From contig CAUDHE010000035.1 of the NCBI GenBank assembly GCA_958449275.1, positions 1 through 24,571 of the forward strand: a stretch of 24,571 nt of DNA, read 5' to 3'. This document shows positions 7,861-15,166 of the stretch, piece after piece (position 1 is the stretch's first letter; each line of letters opens with the position of its first letter). Under the pieces are notes generated by a model. That model made no database searches and was not told the origin of the DNA. It worked only from the letters and a program-made list of their open reading frames with translations. This stretch comes from an uncultured Alistipes sp. Lineage in GTDB: Bacteria; Bacteroidota; Bacteroidia; Bacteroidales; Rikenellaceae. Position numbers and translations under genes: made by a program.

Positions 7861-7952
7861 TCGGGCCGCAGACTGCGGAGGCCGCGAATGAGCCATGCGA
7901 ATAGCGGGCCTCCGCGGGGCGAGGCTGCGGCCCGCACGACTTTGACGAGTCG
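7861..7952 (-). repeat. Dispersed palindromic repeat, copy A
   Basis: The gap between trmH and the aminotransferase is filled by nested inverted repeats. CGGGCCGCAG (7862-7871) pairs perfectly with CTGCGGCCCG (7926-7935). GCGGAGGCCGC pairs with GCGGGCCTCCGC around the centre. A small hairpin CGACT-ttgacg-AGTCG lies at 7937-7952. The reverse complement aligns with 23335-23422, with shared blocks GCGGAGGCCCGCT and CTCATTC. Two copies in opposite orientation, both intergenic, indicate a REP/MITE-like family. It could also act as a terminator for trmH. Confidence 0.75.
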
Positions 7953-7987
7953 CAATGATACGACAAATTGACAATTTCGGACAACTT

Positions 7988-9190
7988 ATGAGCGATATAC
8001 TTAGAAAACGGTTTTTGGCACATGTGGGCCAGACCTCGCCGTCGCCGATGATGATAGAGGTGGCGCGTGCCGAGGGCGTATTTTTCCATACTCCCGAGGG
8101 CAAACGCTATTACGATCTCGTGTCGGGCGTATCGGTCAACAACGTGGGTCACGCCAACCCCGCTGTGGTGGAAGCTGTGCGGCGTCAGGCAGCCGACTAC
8201 ATGCACATAATGGTCTACGGCGAGATGGTCGAGCGGCCGCAGGTGGAGTTCGCCCGTCGACTGGCCGAGGCGTTGCCCGCGCCGCTGGAGAGCGTCTACT
8301 TCGTCAACTCGGGCGCCGAGGCGGTCGAGGGGGCGTTGAAACTCGCCAAACGCCATACGGGCCGTACTGAGATGATCTCCATGCGTCGCGCCTACCACGG
8401 CTCCACTCACGGAGCCATGAGCATGATGGGTGCGCCCGAGGGTGAGGAGTGGAAAGAGGCGTTTCGTCCGCTGCTGCCCGACACGCGGGCCATACGTTTC
8501 AATTGCGAGGATGATCTGGCGGCCGTTACCGAACGCACGGCGTGCGTGCTGTGCGAGCCCGTGCAGGGCGAAGCGGGCGTGCGTCCTCCGCAAAACGACT
8601 ATTTGAAGGCGTTGCGGCGCCGCTGCGACGAGACAGGGGCGATGCTCATATTCGACGAGATACAGACGGGCATGGGCCGCACGGGCGAGATGTTCGCCAT
8701 GACCAAATACGGCGTGACGCCCGACATCGTGTGCCTGGCGAAGGCTTTGGGCGGCGGAATGCCGCTCGGCGCGTTCGTGTCGAGCCGCGAGGTCATGTCG
8801 ACGCTCTCGCACGATCCCGTGTTGGGACACATAACCACTTTCGGAGGCCATCCCGTATGCTGTGCCGCCGGGCTCGCGGCCATGAAGTATTTGCAGGACA
8901 ACGATGTCTTGGCCGATGTGGAGCGCAAGGGCGCACTGTACGAGGAGTTGCTGCGCGACCATCCCGCAGTGTGCGAGATACGCCGTTCGGGACTGTTGAT
9001 CGCCGTGGAGTTAGGCAGCTCGGAGCGTCTCTACCGCATCATGGAGTTGTTCGCCCGCGACGGGATCTTGAGCGATTGGTTCCTCTATTGCGACACGGCG
9101 TTCCGCATATCGCCGCCGCTGGTAATCTCCGACGACGAGATACGCGACAGCGTGGCGATCATCCGCAGATGTCTGGATGAGTTGGCATGA
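7988..9190 (+). CDS. Class III (PLP) aminotransferase, acetylornithine/4-aminobutyrate type
   Basis: A 400-residue fold-type I PLP enzyme of the class III (ornithine-type) aminotransferases. Visible motifs are VNSGAEAVEGALKLAKRHTG (PLP phosphate region), the YHGSTHGAMS segment, LIFDEIQTGMGRTG with D223 contacting the pyridine nitrogen, and CLAKALGGGMPLGAF with the Schiff-base K252. A TTFGGHPVCCAAGLA segment follows. The substrate cannot be assigned; relatives are annotated only as aspartate aminotransferase family. I chose the ATG at 7988 because relatives begin close to SDILRKRFLAHVGQTSPSP; an ATG at 7955 adds 11 residues. It stands alone after repeat copy A and is convergent with hpf. Confidence 0.87.
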   Translation: MSDILRKRFLAHVGQTSPSPMMIEVARAEGVFFHTPEGKRYYDLVSGVSVNNVGHANPAVVEAVRRQAADYMHIMVYGEMVERPQVEFARRLAEALPAPLESVYFVNSGAEAVEGALKLAKRHTGRTEMISMRRAYHGSTHGAMSMMGAPEGEEWKEAFRPLLPDTRAIRFNCEDDLAAVTERTACVLCEPVQGEAGVRPPQNDYLKALRRRCDETGAMLIFDEIQTGMGRTGEMFAMTKYGVTPDIVCLAKALGGGMPLGAFVSSREVMSTLSHDPVLGHITTFGGHPVCCAAGLAAMKYLQDNDVLADVERKGALYEELLRDHPAVCEIRRSGLLIAVELGSSERLYRIMELFARDGILSDWFLYCDTAFRISPPLVISDDEIRDSVAIIRRCLDELA

Positions 9191-9235
9191 ACATAGGTTA
9201 GGATTGCGCGGCATTCGGATTTGCGGCCGGTTGTT

Positions 9236-9273
9236 AAAAATGCCATACGGAGCCGAAAGGCTCGGTATGGCAT
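9236..9273 (-). terminator. Intrinsic terminator for hpf, probably bidirectional
   Basis: A 14-bp stem with one mismatch, TGCCATACGGAGCC (9241-9254) with GGCTCGGTATGGCA (9259-9272), is closed by a 4-nt loop. On the minus strand it is followed directly by TTTTT (9240-9236). It lies between the convergent aminotransferase and hpf genes. In the plus direction the hairpin lacks a U-tract, so it should work best for hpf. Confidence 0.8.
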
Positions 9274-9309
9274 GATTGCGGCGCGAAAGTCGCGGCGGCG
9301 AGGACCGAT

Positions 9310-9597
9310 TTATTTGTCCTTATGTTTTTCGATCAGGCGTTTCATCACGTCCAACCCCTTGTCTATCGCCTCCTCGAACGTGTGTGCCTGCTCCTCGGCG
9401 CGCAGATCGCCGCCCGGAACGTGCAATGTGACTACTGCGATCTTGTTCCCGCGCTCGTCGTCCTTTTCGAGTTTCAGAACCACGTCGGCGCCCGTCGCAT
9501 TCTCGGCGAAACGGTCGAGTTTGGCTAATTTTTTCTCGATGAATTCGATCAACCTCTGTCCCGCATCGAATTTCACTGACTGAATCTGTACGTTCAT
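9310..9597 (-). CDS. hpf: Short ribosome hibernation promoting factor
   Basis: A 95-residue protein of the HPF/RaiA (YfiA) family, which binds the 30S decoding region and stabilises inactive ribosomes in stationary phase. The beta-alpha-beta-beta-beta-alpha pattern is evident: MNVQIQSVKFDAG, LIEFIEKKLAKLDRF, ADVVLKLEKDD, KIAVVTLHVPGGDLRAEEQA, then a C-terminal helix with EEAIDKGLDVMKRLIEKHK. It lacks the extra C-terminal dimerisation domain of long HPF. It lies 119 nt downstream of xerC, an order also common in other Bacteroidetes. No tRNA cluster follows here. Confidence 0.93.
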   Translation of the reverse strand: MNVQIQSVKFDAGQRLIEFIEKKLAKLDRFAENATGADVVLKLEKDDERGNKIAVVTLHVPGGDLRAEEQAHTFEEAIDKGLDVMKRLIEKHKDK

Positions 9598-9716
9598 AGC
9601 CTTAAAATTTAGAGTTAAACATGGTAGCGTTTATATGCGAATCACCCGTTGTCGGACGGTTCGTTCGCTGATTGATACCTTAATATATTATTCGGCACCC
9701 CGAATCGCTCGGGCGG

Positions 9717-10649
9717 TTACTCCCGCGATCGCGGATGTGCCGCGGCGTATACCTGCCTCAACCGAGCGATGTCGTTGTGGGTATAGACCTGCGTGGCCTT
9801 GAGCGACGCATGGCCCATCAACTCCTGTATCTCGCGCAGGTCGGCGCCGTCGTTAAGCAGGTGTGTGGCAAAAGTGTGTCTGAGCACATGGGGCGAACAT
9901 TTTCCCTGCACTCCGCACTCCCGCAGAAGCCGTGCCACGCTGCGCTGCACGTCGCTGCGCGAAACGGGTTTGCCTCGTTTGGATAAAAATAGCGATTTTT
10001 CGCCGTTCGGGCAAATATTTTCCGCACTATTTCGTTCGAACCGGCGTTTTATTTCGCAGGCGACTCTGTCGAGCAGCGGCACCATGCGCACCTTGTCGCC
10101 CTTGCCTCGGACCCGCAGCGTGGAGAAATCGTCGCCGAAATCGTCGCGTCTTATGCCCGTCAGTTCGGCCAGACGCAAACCGCAAGTGTAGAACACCAGC
10201 ACCATCAGGGCATCGCGGCGGGTGCGACTGTCGTCGCTGTCGAGCCGCACCAGTACCTCGCGAACCACATCGGCCATGCGGTCGTCGGGGATGAACGACG
10301 GAAGCCGCCGCGACGTGCGCAAGGCCGTCACTCCCGCGAACACGTCGCGTTCGACCAAACCTTCGCGCCGCAGATAACGATAGAGCGACCGCAGCGAAGC
10401 TACGGTGCGATTGATGGATGCGTTGTTCAGCGTGCCGCTCTCCGACAGCGACACGATCCACGTGCGGATATCCTCGCTCCGCACGTCGCACAATGCGAAC
10501 GCTCCGCCCGAAGTCTCCGTACCCCATGCCGCGAAATTCTCGATGTCGCGCCGATAGTTGCGCACCGTAAGGGGCGAGTAGCGACGTTCGGCCGCGAGGT
10601 AATCGACGAACCGGTCTACGATGGTTGCGTTATCCGTTTTCGTAGTCAT
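9717..10649 (-). CDS. xerC: Tyrosine recombinase XerC
   Basis: A 310-residue tyrosine recombinase, presumed partner of XerD in dimer resolution at dif. The SAM-like core-binding domain covers about residues 8-100 and the catalytic domain about 120-310. Catalytic residues are R159 (GLRLAEL), K183 (GKGDK), H254 and R257 (HVLRH), H280 (MGHAS), and Y289 (VYTH). The frame extends upstream to 11111, but that part overlaps the cystatin gene. The ATG at 10649 fits the family N-terminus and overlaps the cystatin stop as ATGA. Its position just before hpf supports the XerC assignment. Confidence 0.9.
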   Translation of the reverse strand: MTTKTDNATIVDRFVDYLAAERRYSPLTVRNYRRDIENFAAWGTETSGGAFALCDVRSEDIRTWIVSLSESGTLNNASINRTVASLRSLYRYLRREGLVERDVFAGVTALRTSRRLPSFIPDDRMADVVREVLVRLDSDDSRTRRDALMVLVFYTCGLRLAELTGIRRDDFGDDFSTLRVRGKGDKVRMVPLLDRVACEIKRRFERNSAENICPNGEKSLFLSKRGKPVSRSDVQRSVARLLRECGVQGKCSPHVLRHTFATHLLNDGADLREIQELMGHASLKATQVYTHNDIARLRQVYAAAHPRSRE

Positions 10650-11005
10650 CGTTTCTGCCTTTCGACGGAGATTACCCGAGGCTCGCCCTGCCCGGGCAGA
10701 GGACGGTAGACCACTATCACCGCATCGAACCGTTTGCCTTTGCGGCCCTTTTCGCGGCCGCTGCACAGAAAACGGTAGTTGGTCCCCGCCACCACCTGCG
10801 TCGCCACGTTCATCGGCTTGTACTCCACGCCTTCGAGGCCCTTCACGGCTTCGGCGAATAGAGCTTTCTCGTCGTCGGTCGGCGTACGGGGTTTCGAATA
10901 CCCGCCGACGATTTCCGTATCGTCTGCTTTTTCGCTGCGCGTTGCGTCGCGGCCGCACGCCCCGAAAACGAGCGAAATACATAATAACGTGATATAAAAT
11001 CTCAT
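10646..11005 (-). CDS. Cystatin (stefin-like) lipoprotein, putative cysteine protease inhibitor
   Basis: A 119-residue lipoprotein with the signal MRFYITLLCISLVFGAC (lipid Cys17). The mature part has the three elements of the cystatin wedge: an N-terminal Gly pair (IVGGYSKP, G34-G35), the first hairpin QVVAG (70-74, in TQVVAGTNYRF), and a second hairpin PLPGQGEP (102-109). The last closely resembles the LPGQ loop of animal stefins. A helix (DDEKALFAEAVKGLEG) sits between, as in the cystatin fold. Cystatins block papain-like (C1) cysteine proteases. I infer a membrane-anchored inhibitor facing the periplasm or cell surface. The stop overlaps xerC as ATGA, so both are probably translated from one mRNA. 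Family assignment is strong; target and location are inferred. Confidence 0.85.
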   Translation of the reverse strand: MRFYITLLCISLVFGACGRDATRSEKADDTEIVGGYSKPRTPTDDEKALFAEAVKGLEGVEYKPMNVATQVVAGTNYRFLCSGREKGRKGKRFDAVIVVYRPLPGQGEPRVISVERQKR

Positions 11006-11034
11006 ATTCGAATCGAATTTGGTCTATTTCAAAA

Positions 11035-11067
11035 CAAAAATAGCGTTTTTTTTCGTCTCGCCGCAAA
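11035..11067 (-). promoter_or_regulatory. Promoter of the cystatin-xerC-hpf unit
   Basis: On the minus strand TTTG (11067-11064) is followed after 21 nt by TATTTTTG (11042-11035), a match to TTTG/TAnnTTTG. The predicted start lies about 25 nt before the cystatin ATG at 11005. Confidence 0.65.
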
Positions 11068-11082
11068 ATATTAATACCTTTG
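11051..11082 (+). promoter_or_regulatory. Promoter of the GH97 gene
   Basis: TTTC (11051-11054) is followed after 20 nt by a full -7 consensus, TACCTTTG (11075-11082), about 43 nt before the ATG. It interleaves with the divergent cystatin promoter. Confidence 0.65.
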
Positions 11083-11125
11083 AATATCGAAACAAGCAAT
11101 AACATAACCAATCAATACATCCGAA

Positions 11126-13123
11126 ATGAAACGTATCTTTTTATTGATGCTGGCCGTGTGCTCGCTCTGCGCCGCGCAGGCCAAACCGAAAATCTACAAG
11201 CTCGCCGCCCCCGACGGCAAACTGGTCGTGACGGTAACGGTCGACGACGACATACGCTGGAGCGTAGAGGACGAGGGACGCACGATCATCGCCCCTTCGC
11301 AGATCGCCATGCAGGTAGGCGAGACCGAGACATGGGGCGTCAATCCACGTCTGCGCAAGGCCTCGACTGCAAAGGTCGACCAAATCATTCCCTCGCCTCT
11401 TTACAAAAAAGCCGAGGTGAAGGATGAGTACTCGTCACTCACGCTGCAATTTCAGGGCGATTACGCCGTCGAGTTCCGCGCCTACGACGATGCGGCCGCC
11501 TACCGATTCGTGTCGACACGCAAGGGCGACTACACGGTGAAAAACGAAGTGGCCGAGTTCGCGTTCGACGGCGACAACGACGTCTATTGCTCTTACGTTC
11601 GCGGCAACAAAAACAAGACCGTCGAGCAGCAGTATTACAACTCGTTCGAGAACACCTACGAGATCGAGCCGATGAGCAAGATGGGCGCCAACCGTCTGAT
11701 GTTCCTGCCGGTGCTGGTCGACCTGGGTGACCGCAAGGTGTGCATCACCGAATCGGATCTGGTGAGCTACCCGGGCATGTATCTCTACAATCCCGACGGC
11801 TCCACCGCGCTGAAGGGCAACTACGCTCCCGTGCCCGACCAAATCAAGCAGGGCGGCCACAACATGCTTCAGGGCGAGGTGCAGACCCGCAAACCCTACA
11901 TAGCCGAGGTGAGCGGCGCGCGTTCGTTCCCGTGGCGAATCTGTATCGTGGCGCACGACGATGCCGAACTTCTCGACGACGACATGGTGTTCCGTCTCAG
12001 CCAGCCCAACGCCATAGGCGACACGTCGTGGATCAAGCCCGGCAAGGTGGCCTGGGAGTGGTGGAACGATTGGGGCCTCTACGGAGTGGACTTCAAGCCC
12101 GGCGTGAACAACCGCACCTATGAATATTATATCGACTTCGCGGCCCGCAACGGTATCGAGTACGTGATCCTCGACGAGGGCTGGAGCGTGAACAAGGCGG
12201 CCGACCTGATGCAGGTGATTCCCGAGATCGACATCAAACATCTGGTCGACTACGGCAAGGAGCGCGGTGTGGGCATTGTGCTGTGGGGCGGCTACTGGGC
12301 TGTAGACCGCGACATGGACAACGTATTCAAGTACTATTCCGATCTGGGAGTCAAGGGATTCAAGATCGACTTCATGGATCGCGACGACCAGAAGATGGTT
12401 GATTTCTACGAGCGCGCTGCGGCCACTGCGGCCAAATACAACCTCATGTGCGACTTCCACGGAGCCTACAAGCCCAGCGGACTCTCGCGCAAGTATCCCA
12501 ATGTGGTCAACTACGAGGGTGTGCACGGATTGGAGCAGATGAAGTGGTCGGACATATCGACCGATCAGGTGACCTACGACGTGACCATTCCGTTCATCCG
12601 CATGGTGGCGGGGCCGATGGACTATACGCAGGGCGCCATGCTCAACGCCCAGAAGCGCAGCTACCGCGCCAGCAATGCGGAGCCGCAGAGCCAGGGCACG
12701 CGTTGTCGTCAGCTCGCCATGTACGTAATATTCGAGGCGCCGTTCAACATGTTATGCGACTCACCCACCAACTATGAGAACGAACCCGAGTGCACGCAGT
12801 TCATCGCCGAGATTCCCACCGTGTGGGATCAAACCGTGGCTCTCGACGGCAAGGTCGGGCAGTATGCCGTGCTGGCCCGCCGCTCGGGCGACGAGTGGTA
12901 TGTGGGCGGCATGACCGACTGGAATGCCCGCGAAGCCGAGGTCGACCTTTCGTTCCTGCCCGACGGTAACTATCGCGTGACGACCTTCAAGGACGGCGTG
13001 AATGCCGATAAGATCGCTCGCGACTTCGTCATCGACACCGACAATGCCGACAACACCAAGAAGCTGAAGATCCGTATGGCCCGCGGCGGAGGTTTCGCCA
13101 TGAAGCTCACCCCGATCAAGTAA
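11126..13123 (+). CDS. Secreted GH97 glycosidase, probably retaining alpha-galactosidase type
   Basis: A 665-residue GH97 enzyme with a signal peptide (MKRIFLLMLAVCSLCAAQA). It has an N-terminal beta-super-sandwich (about 20-280), a TIM barrel (about 300-560), and a C-terminal beta domain. Typical barrel motifs are WEWWNDWGLYGVDF, YVILDEGW and VLWGGYW. The segment GFKIDFMDRDDQ supplies D415, and HGLEQMKW supplies E470. From memory these match in kind and number the nucleophile and acid/base of the retaining Bacteroides enzyme BT1871, rather than the Glu-based inverting SusB type. The predicted activity is therefore alpha-galactosidase-like hydrolysis in the periplasm. The gene is monocistronic, with its own promoter and a strong terminator after it, and no SusC/SusD pair is nearby. 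Confidence 0.92.
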   Translation: MKRIFLLMLAVCSLCAAQAKPKIYKLAAPDGKLVVTVTVDDDIRWSVEDEGRTIIAPSQIAMQVGETETWGVNPRLRKASTAKVDQIIPSPLYKKAEVKDEYSSLTLQFQGDYAVEFRAYDDAAAYRFVSTRKGDYTVKNEVAEFAFDGDNDVYCSYVRGNKNKTVEQQYYNSFENTYEIEPMSKMGANRLMFLPVLVDLGDRKVCITESDLVSYPGMYLYNPDGSTALKGNYAPVPDQIKQGGHNMLQGEVQTRKPYIAEVSGARSFPWRICIVAHDDAELLDDDMVFRLSQPNAIGDTSWIKPGKVAWEWWNDWGLYGVDFKPGVNNRTYEYYIDFAARNGIEYVILDEGWSVNKAADLMQVIPEIDIKHLVDYGKERGVGIVLWGGYWAVDRDMDNVFKYYSDLGVKGFKIDFMDRDDQKMVDFYERAAATAAKYNLMCDFHGAYKPSGLSRKYPNVVNYEGVHGLEQMKWSDISTDQVTYDVTIPFIRMVAGPMDYTQGAMLNAQKRSYRASNAEPQSQGTRCRQLAMYVIFEAPFNMLCDSPTNYENEPECTQFIAEIPTVWDQTVALDGKVGQYAVLARRSGDEWYVGGMTDWNAREAEVDLSFLPDGNYRVTTFKDGVNADKIARDFVIDTDNADNTKKLKIRMARGGGFAMKLTPIK

Positions 13124-13145
13124 GCCTTGCGCACGATGCGAACAG

Positions 13146-13181
13146 CGATCCCGCCCGACATTCGGGCGGGATCGTTTTTTT
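13146..13181 (+). terminator. Strong intrinsic terminator after the GH97 gene
   Basis: A perfect 13-bp stem, CGATCCCGCCCGA (13146-13158) with TCGGGCGGGATCG (13162-13174), has a 3-nt loop and is followed by seven T residues (13175-13181). It insulates the GH97 gene from the surface operon downstream. Confidence 0.95.
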
Positions 13182-13242
13182 GCAGCGTCCGCGACGGGCA
13201 GTCGTTCGAAACGGTACATTCGTGATGAAAATTTTTCGGTTC

Positions 13243-13284
13243 GTTGAAAAAGTTTTTTTTTCAACGGGGGCGTTCCTACTTTTG
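13243..13284 (+). promoter_or_regulatory. Promoter of the seven-gene surface operon, with palindrome and T9 tract
   Basis: TACTTTTG (13277-13284) matches the -7 consensus, 29 nt before the ATG at 13314. The region where the -33 box should lie is a T9 run (13253-13261). It forms the right side of an inverted repeat, GTTGAAAAA (13243-13251) with TTTTTCAAC (13257-13265). The palindrome could bind a regulator, and changes in T-run length would alter promoter spacing. Confidence 0.6.
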
Positions 13285-13313
13285 CATCGATTGTATAAAT
13301 TGCCGAAAATCAG

Positions 13314-15149
13314 ATGCGAGTCAACATATCGTACATATTATTGGCCCTCACAGGTCTCGCGGCCTGCTCCGAGAAGCGGATCGAGACGTCACGAGGCGTT
13401 CTGAATACCGCCGTCATAGAGGTGGCGGGCGACATCCCCGAAAGCCGCGTCGCATCGTACGACGATCCCGTTTCGGTGGGATTCGACGCCGACGTGCCCG
13501 CCGATTGCCCCGAGAGCCGCGCCGTGCTGGGCGACGATTGGAGGACGGTGAGCTGGACCGAAAACGACGAGGTGGTTCTGTGGGCATCCGACCTGTCGGG
13601 CGGCGACGCCATCGAGGGTGGAGTATTCCGATATTACAACCAGTCGGCCGAAAACGCGGCCCGCTTCACGGGCAACATGAAAGTGGCGGCCGACGAATAC
13701 GAATGCGTAGCAGTGTATCCCGCTCCGATGCGTACCCTGGGGCGTCGGGTGACATACAATATTCCCGAGGTGCAGGACGGCATGTATCGTTCGGAACTCG
13801 ACATCATGTCGTCGGACCCCGCCCGCGGAAAACTTGCGGAGGTGTCGGACGGTACGGGTGTGCGCCTGACGATGCACCACCGCTGCCACGCCTTGCGGAT
13901 CACGATTCCCGAGGGCCGAAATCGCTGGGGCAAGCCGATCACGCGCCTTTTGGTGGAGTTTCCGCGCGAAGTGGCGGGCGATCTGTCGTTCGATCTGCCC
14001 GCGGCGGGTGCCGACGGCGACATCGCGCTGACCGACGGCAAAAGGACTATAGAACTCGATCTCTCGGCCGCGCCGCTCGATGCGAGTACTGACGGCGAGC
14101 CGCGATATGCGTGGGTGTTCATCGCTCCCGGGCCTGTTGACGGCGACATATCGTTCACACCCCTTTTCGAGGACGGATATTGCGCCGAGACGCTTTCGGC
14201 CACGGTCGACCGCGAATTTGCGGGCGGACGTGTCACGCCGATAAACCTCACCGTTTCGGCCGTCGAGCAGCCCGTTACGTGGCTCGATTTCACGGTCGAT
14301 CACTCGCAGCTGGGCGAACCGGTCGATCTGCTGACCGTGACGGCTCCCGAGAACGCCCGTTTCCGCGGAGACATGGGCAGCGCGACGGTGCGGACCGATG
14401 CCGACGGTAAATTCCGCGTTGGTTATTACGCCAAATTCTATCCCGATGCGTTCAACGGCGCGAAAGTGGATCTGGTCTACGATTCGGCTCACGCCGTGGT
14501 GGAGGGTGCCGCCACGCTGCCTGCCGCTCCGATCGTCGACGGACACAACGATTTGTCGGTAAAGGCGCCGTATCTCTTTTTCGAGGATTTCGGCGGGGTT
14601 AACGGAAATAATAATAATGTCGAGGCCGGCGGTGCGAGCGTGTCGTCTGACAATAACTCCGTGGGACTCGCGTTCATGGGACTTTCCGACCAGTGGAGCG
14701 GTCAGCGCATCGGCAGCGAGGCGGGTGTAGCCATTAAGATAAGCAGTGTCAAAGGCGTAAGACAATGGAGAGGCCGTGTTACGGCTCCATGCTTACCCAA
14801 CTTGAAAGATGGTGCGGAGGTGCATCTGAATGTCTCTTTCGACATGAGCGGTTATCAGAAAAGCGGATATATATGTACCTGCACTTTGGGCTTCTCGGAC
14901 GATACCCAGAATTTGAAGTGGAAATACGATGACGGCCTTACGTCTGTGATGGCGACTTTCAATCCGCCTACCGACGGCGGTTACGACTCTATCGACCGTC
15001 ACTGCTCTTACGACACGAAGAGCGGGAAAAAAGCCAACGGCAGCAGTCGGTTGTCTTGGTTGATAAATTATGGAGACGGCGGAGGTGCATTCAGTTATCA
15101 AACGTATTATCTTTTCATTGACAACATCCGCGTAAGCATCGCCCAATAA
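13314..15149 (+). CDS. Fimbrillin-like lipoprotein with C-terminal jelly-roll-like domain
   Basis: A 611-residue lipoprotein (lipobox LAAC, Cys18) and the first gene of the operon. Residues about 55-315 resemble Mfa1-like/fimbrillin family proteins: VSWTENDEVVLWAS, FRYYNQSAENAARFTG, YECVAVYPAP, then a beta-rich second half. A linking beta region follows (about 320-415). Residues 420-611 begin with FFEDFGG and end with YYLFIDNIRVSIAQ, a pattern seen in jelly-roll, often sugar-binding, domains. The DNA for this last part (about 14590-15149) is clearly poorer in GC than the rest and includes four AAT codons in a row. I infer a surface-exposed adhesin or tip-like subunit. The fimbrillin assignment is by pattern only. 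Confidence 0.72.
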   Translation: MRVNISYILLALTGLAACSEKRIETSRGVLNTAVIEVAGDIPESRVASYDDPVSVGFDADVPADCPESRAVLGDDWRTVSWTENDEVVLWASDLSGGDAIEGGVFRYYNQSAENAARFTGNMKVAADEYECVAVYPAPMRTLGRRVTYNIPEVQDGMYRSELDIMSSDPARGKLAEVSDGTGVRLTMHHRCHALRITIPEGRNRWGKPITRLLVEFPREVAGDLSFDLPAAGADGDIALTDGKRTIELDLSAAPLDASTDGEPRYAWVFIAPGPVDGDISFTPLFEDGYCAETLSATVDREFAGGRVTPINLTVSAVEQPVTWLDFTVDHSQLGEPVDLLTVTAPENARFRGDMGSATVRTDADGKFRVGYYAKFYPDAFNGAKVDLVYDSAHAVVEGAATLPAAPIVDGHNDLSVKAPYLFFEDFGGVNGNNNNVEAGGASVSSDNNSVGLAFMGLSDQWSGQRIGSEAGVAIKISSVKGVRQWRGRVTAPCLPNLKDGAEVHLNVSFDMSGYQKSGYICTCTLGFSDDTQNLKWKYDDGLTSVMATFNPPTDGGYDSIDRHCSYDTKSGKKANGSSRLSWLINYGDGGGAFSYQTYYLFIDNIRVSIAQ

Positions 15150-15166
15150 ACCGAAAAACAAAAACA

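Noticed and set aside
7955..7987. Upstream start for the aminotransferase
   Set aside because: It adds 11 residues not expected in relatives. It cannot be ruled out, but 7988 fits the family N-terminus better.
9690..9705. ATTCGG/CCGAAT hairpin as a terminator after xerC
   Set aside because: Only 6 bp with no U-tract. hpf follows on the same strand, so termination here is not supported.
1198..10649. The two tyrosine recombinases as evidence of a mobile element
   Set aside because: Both have chromosomal XerC/XerD length and motifs and sit among housekeeping genes. I saw no attachment sites, transfer genes or tRNA target.
13201..13313. Invertible promoter switch before the surface operon
   Set aside because: No pair of flanking inverted repeats around a promoter segment and no adjacent invertase. 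The short palindrome at 13243-13265 is too small to enclose a promoter.
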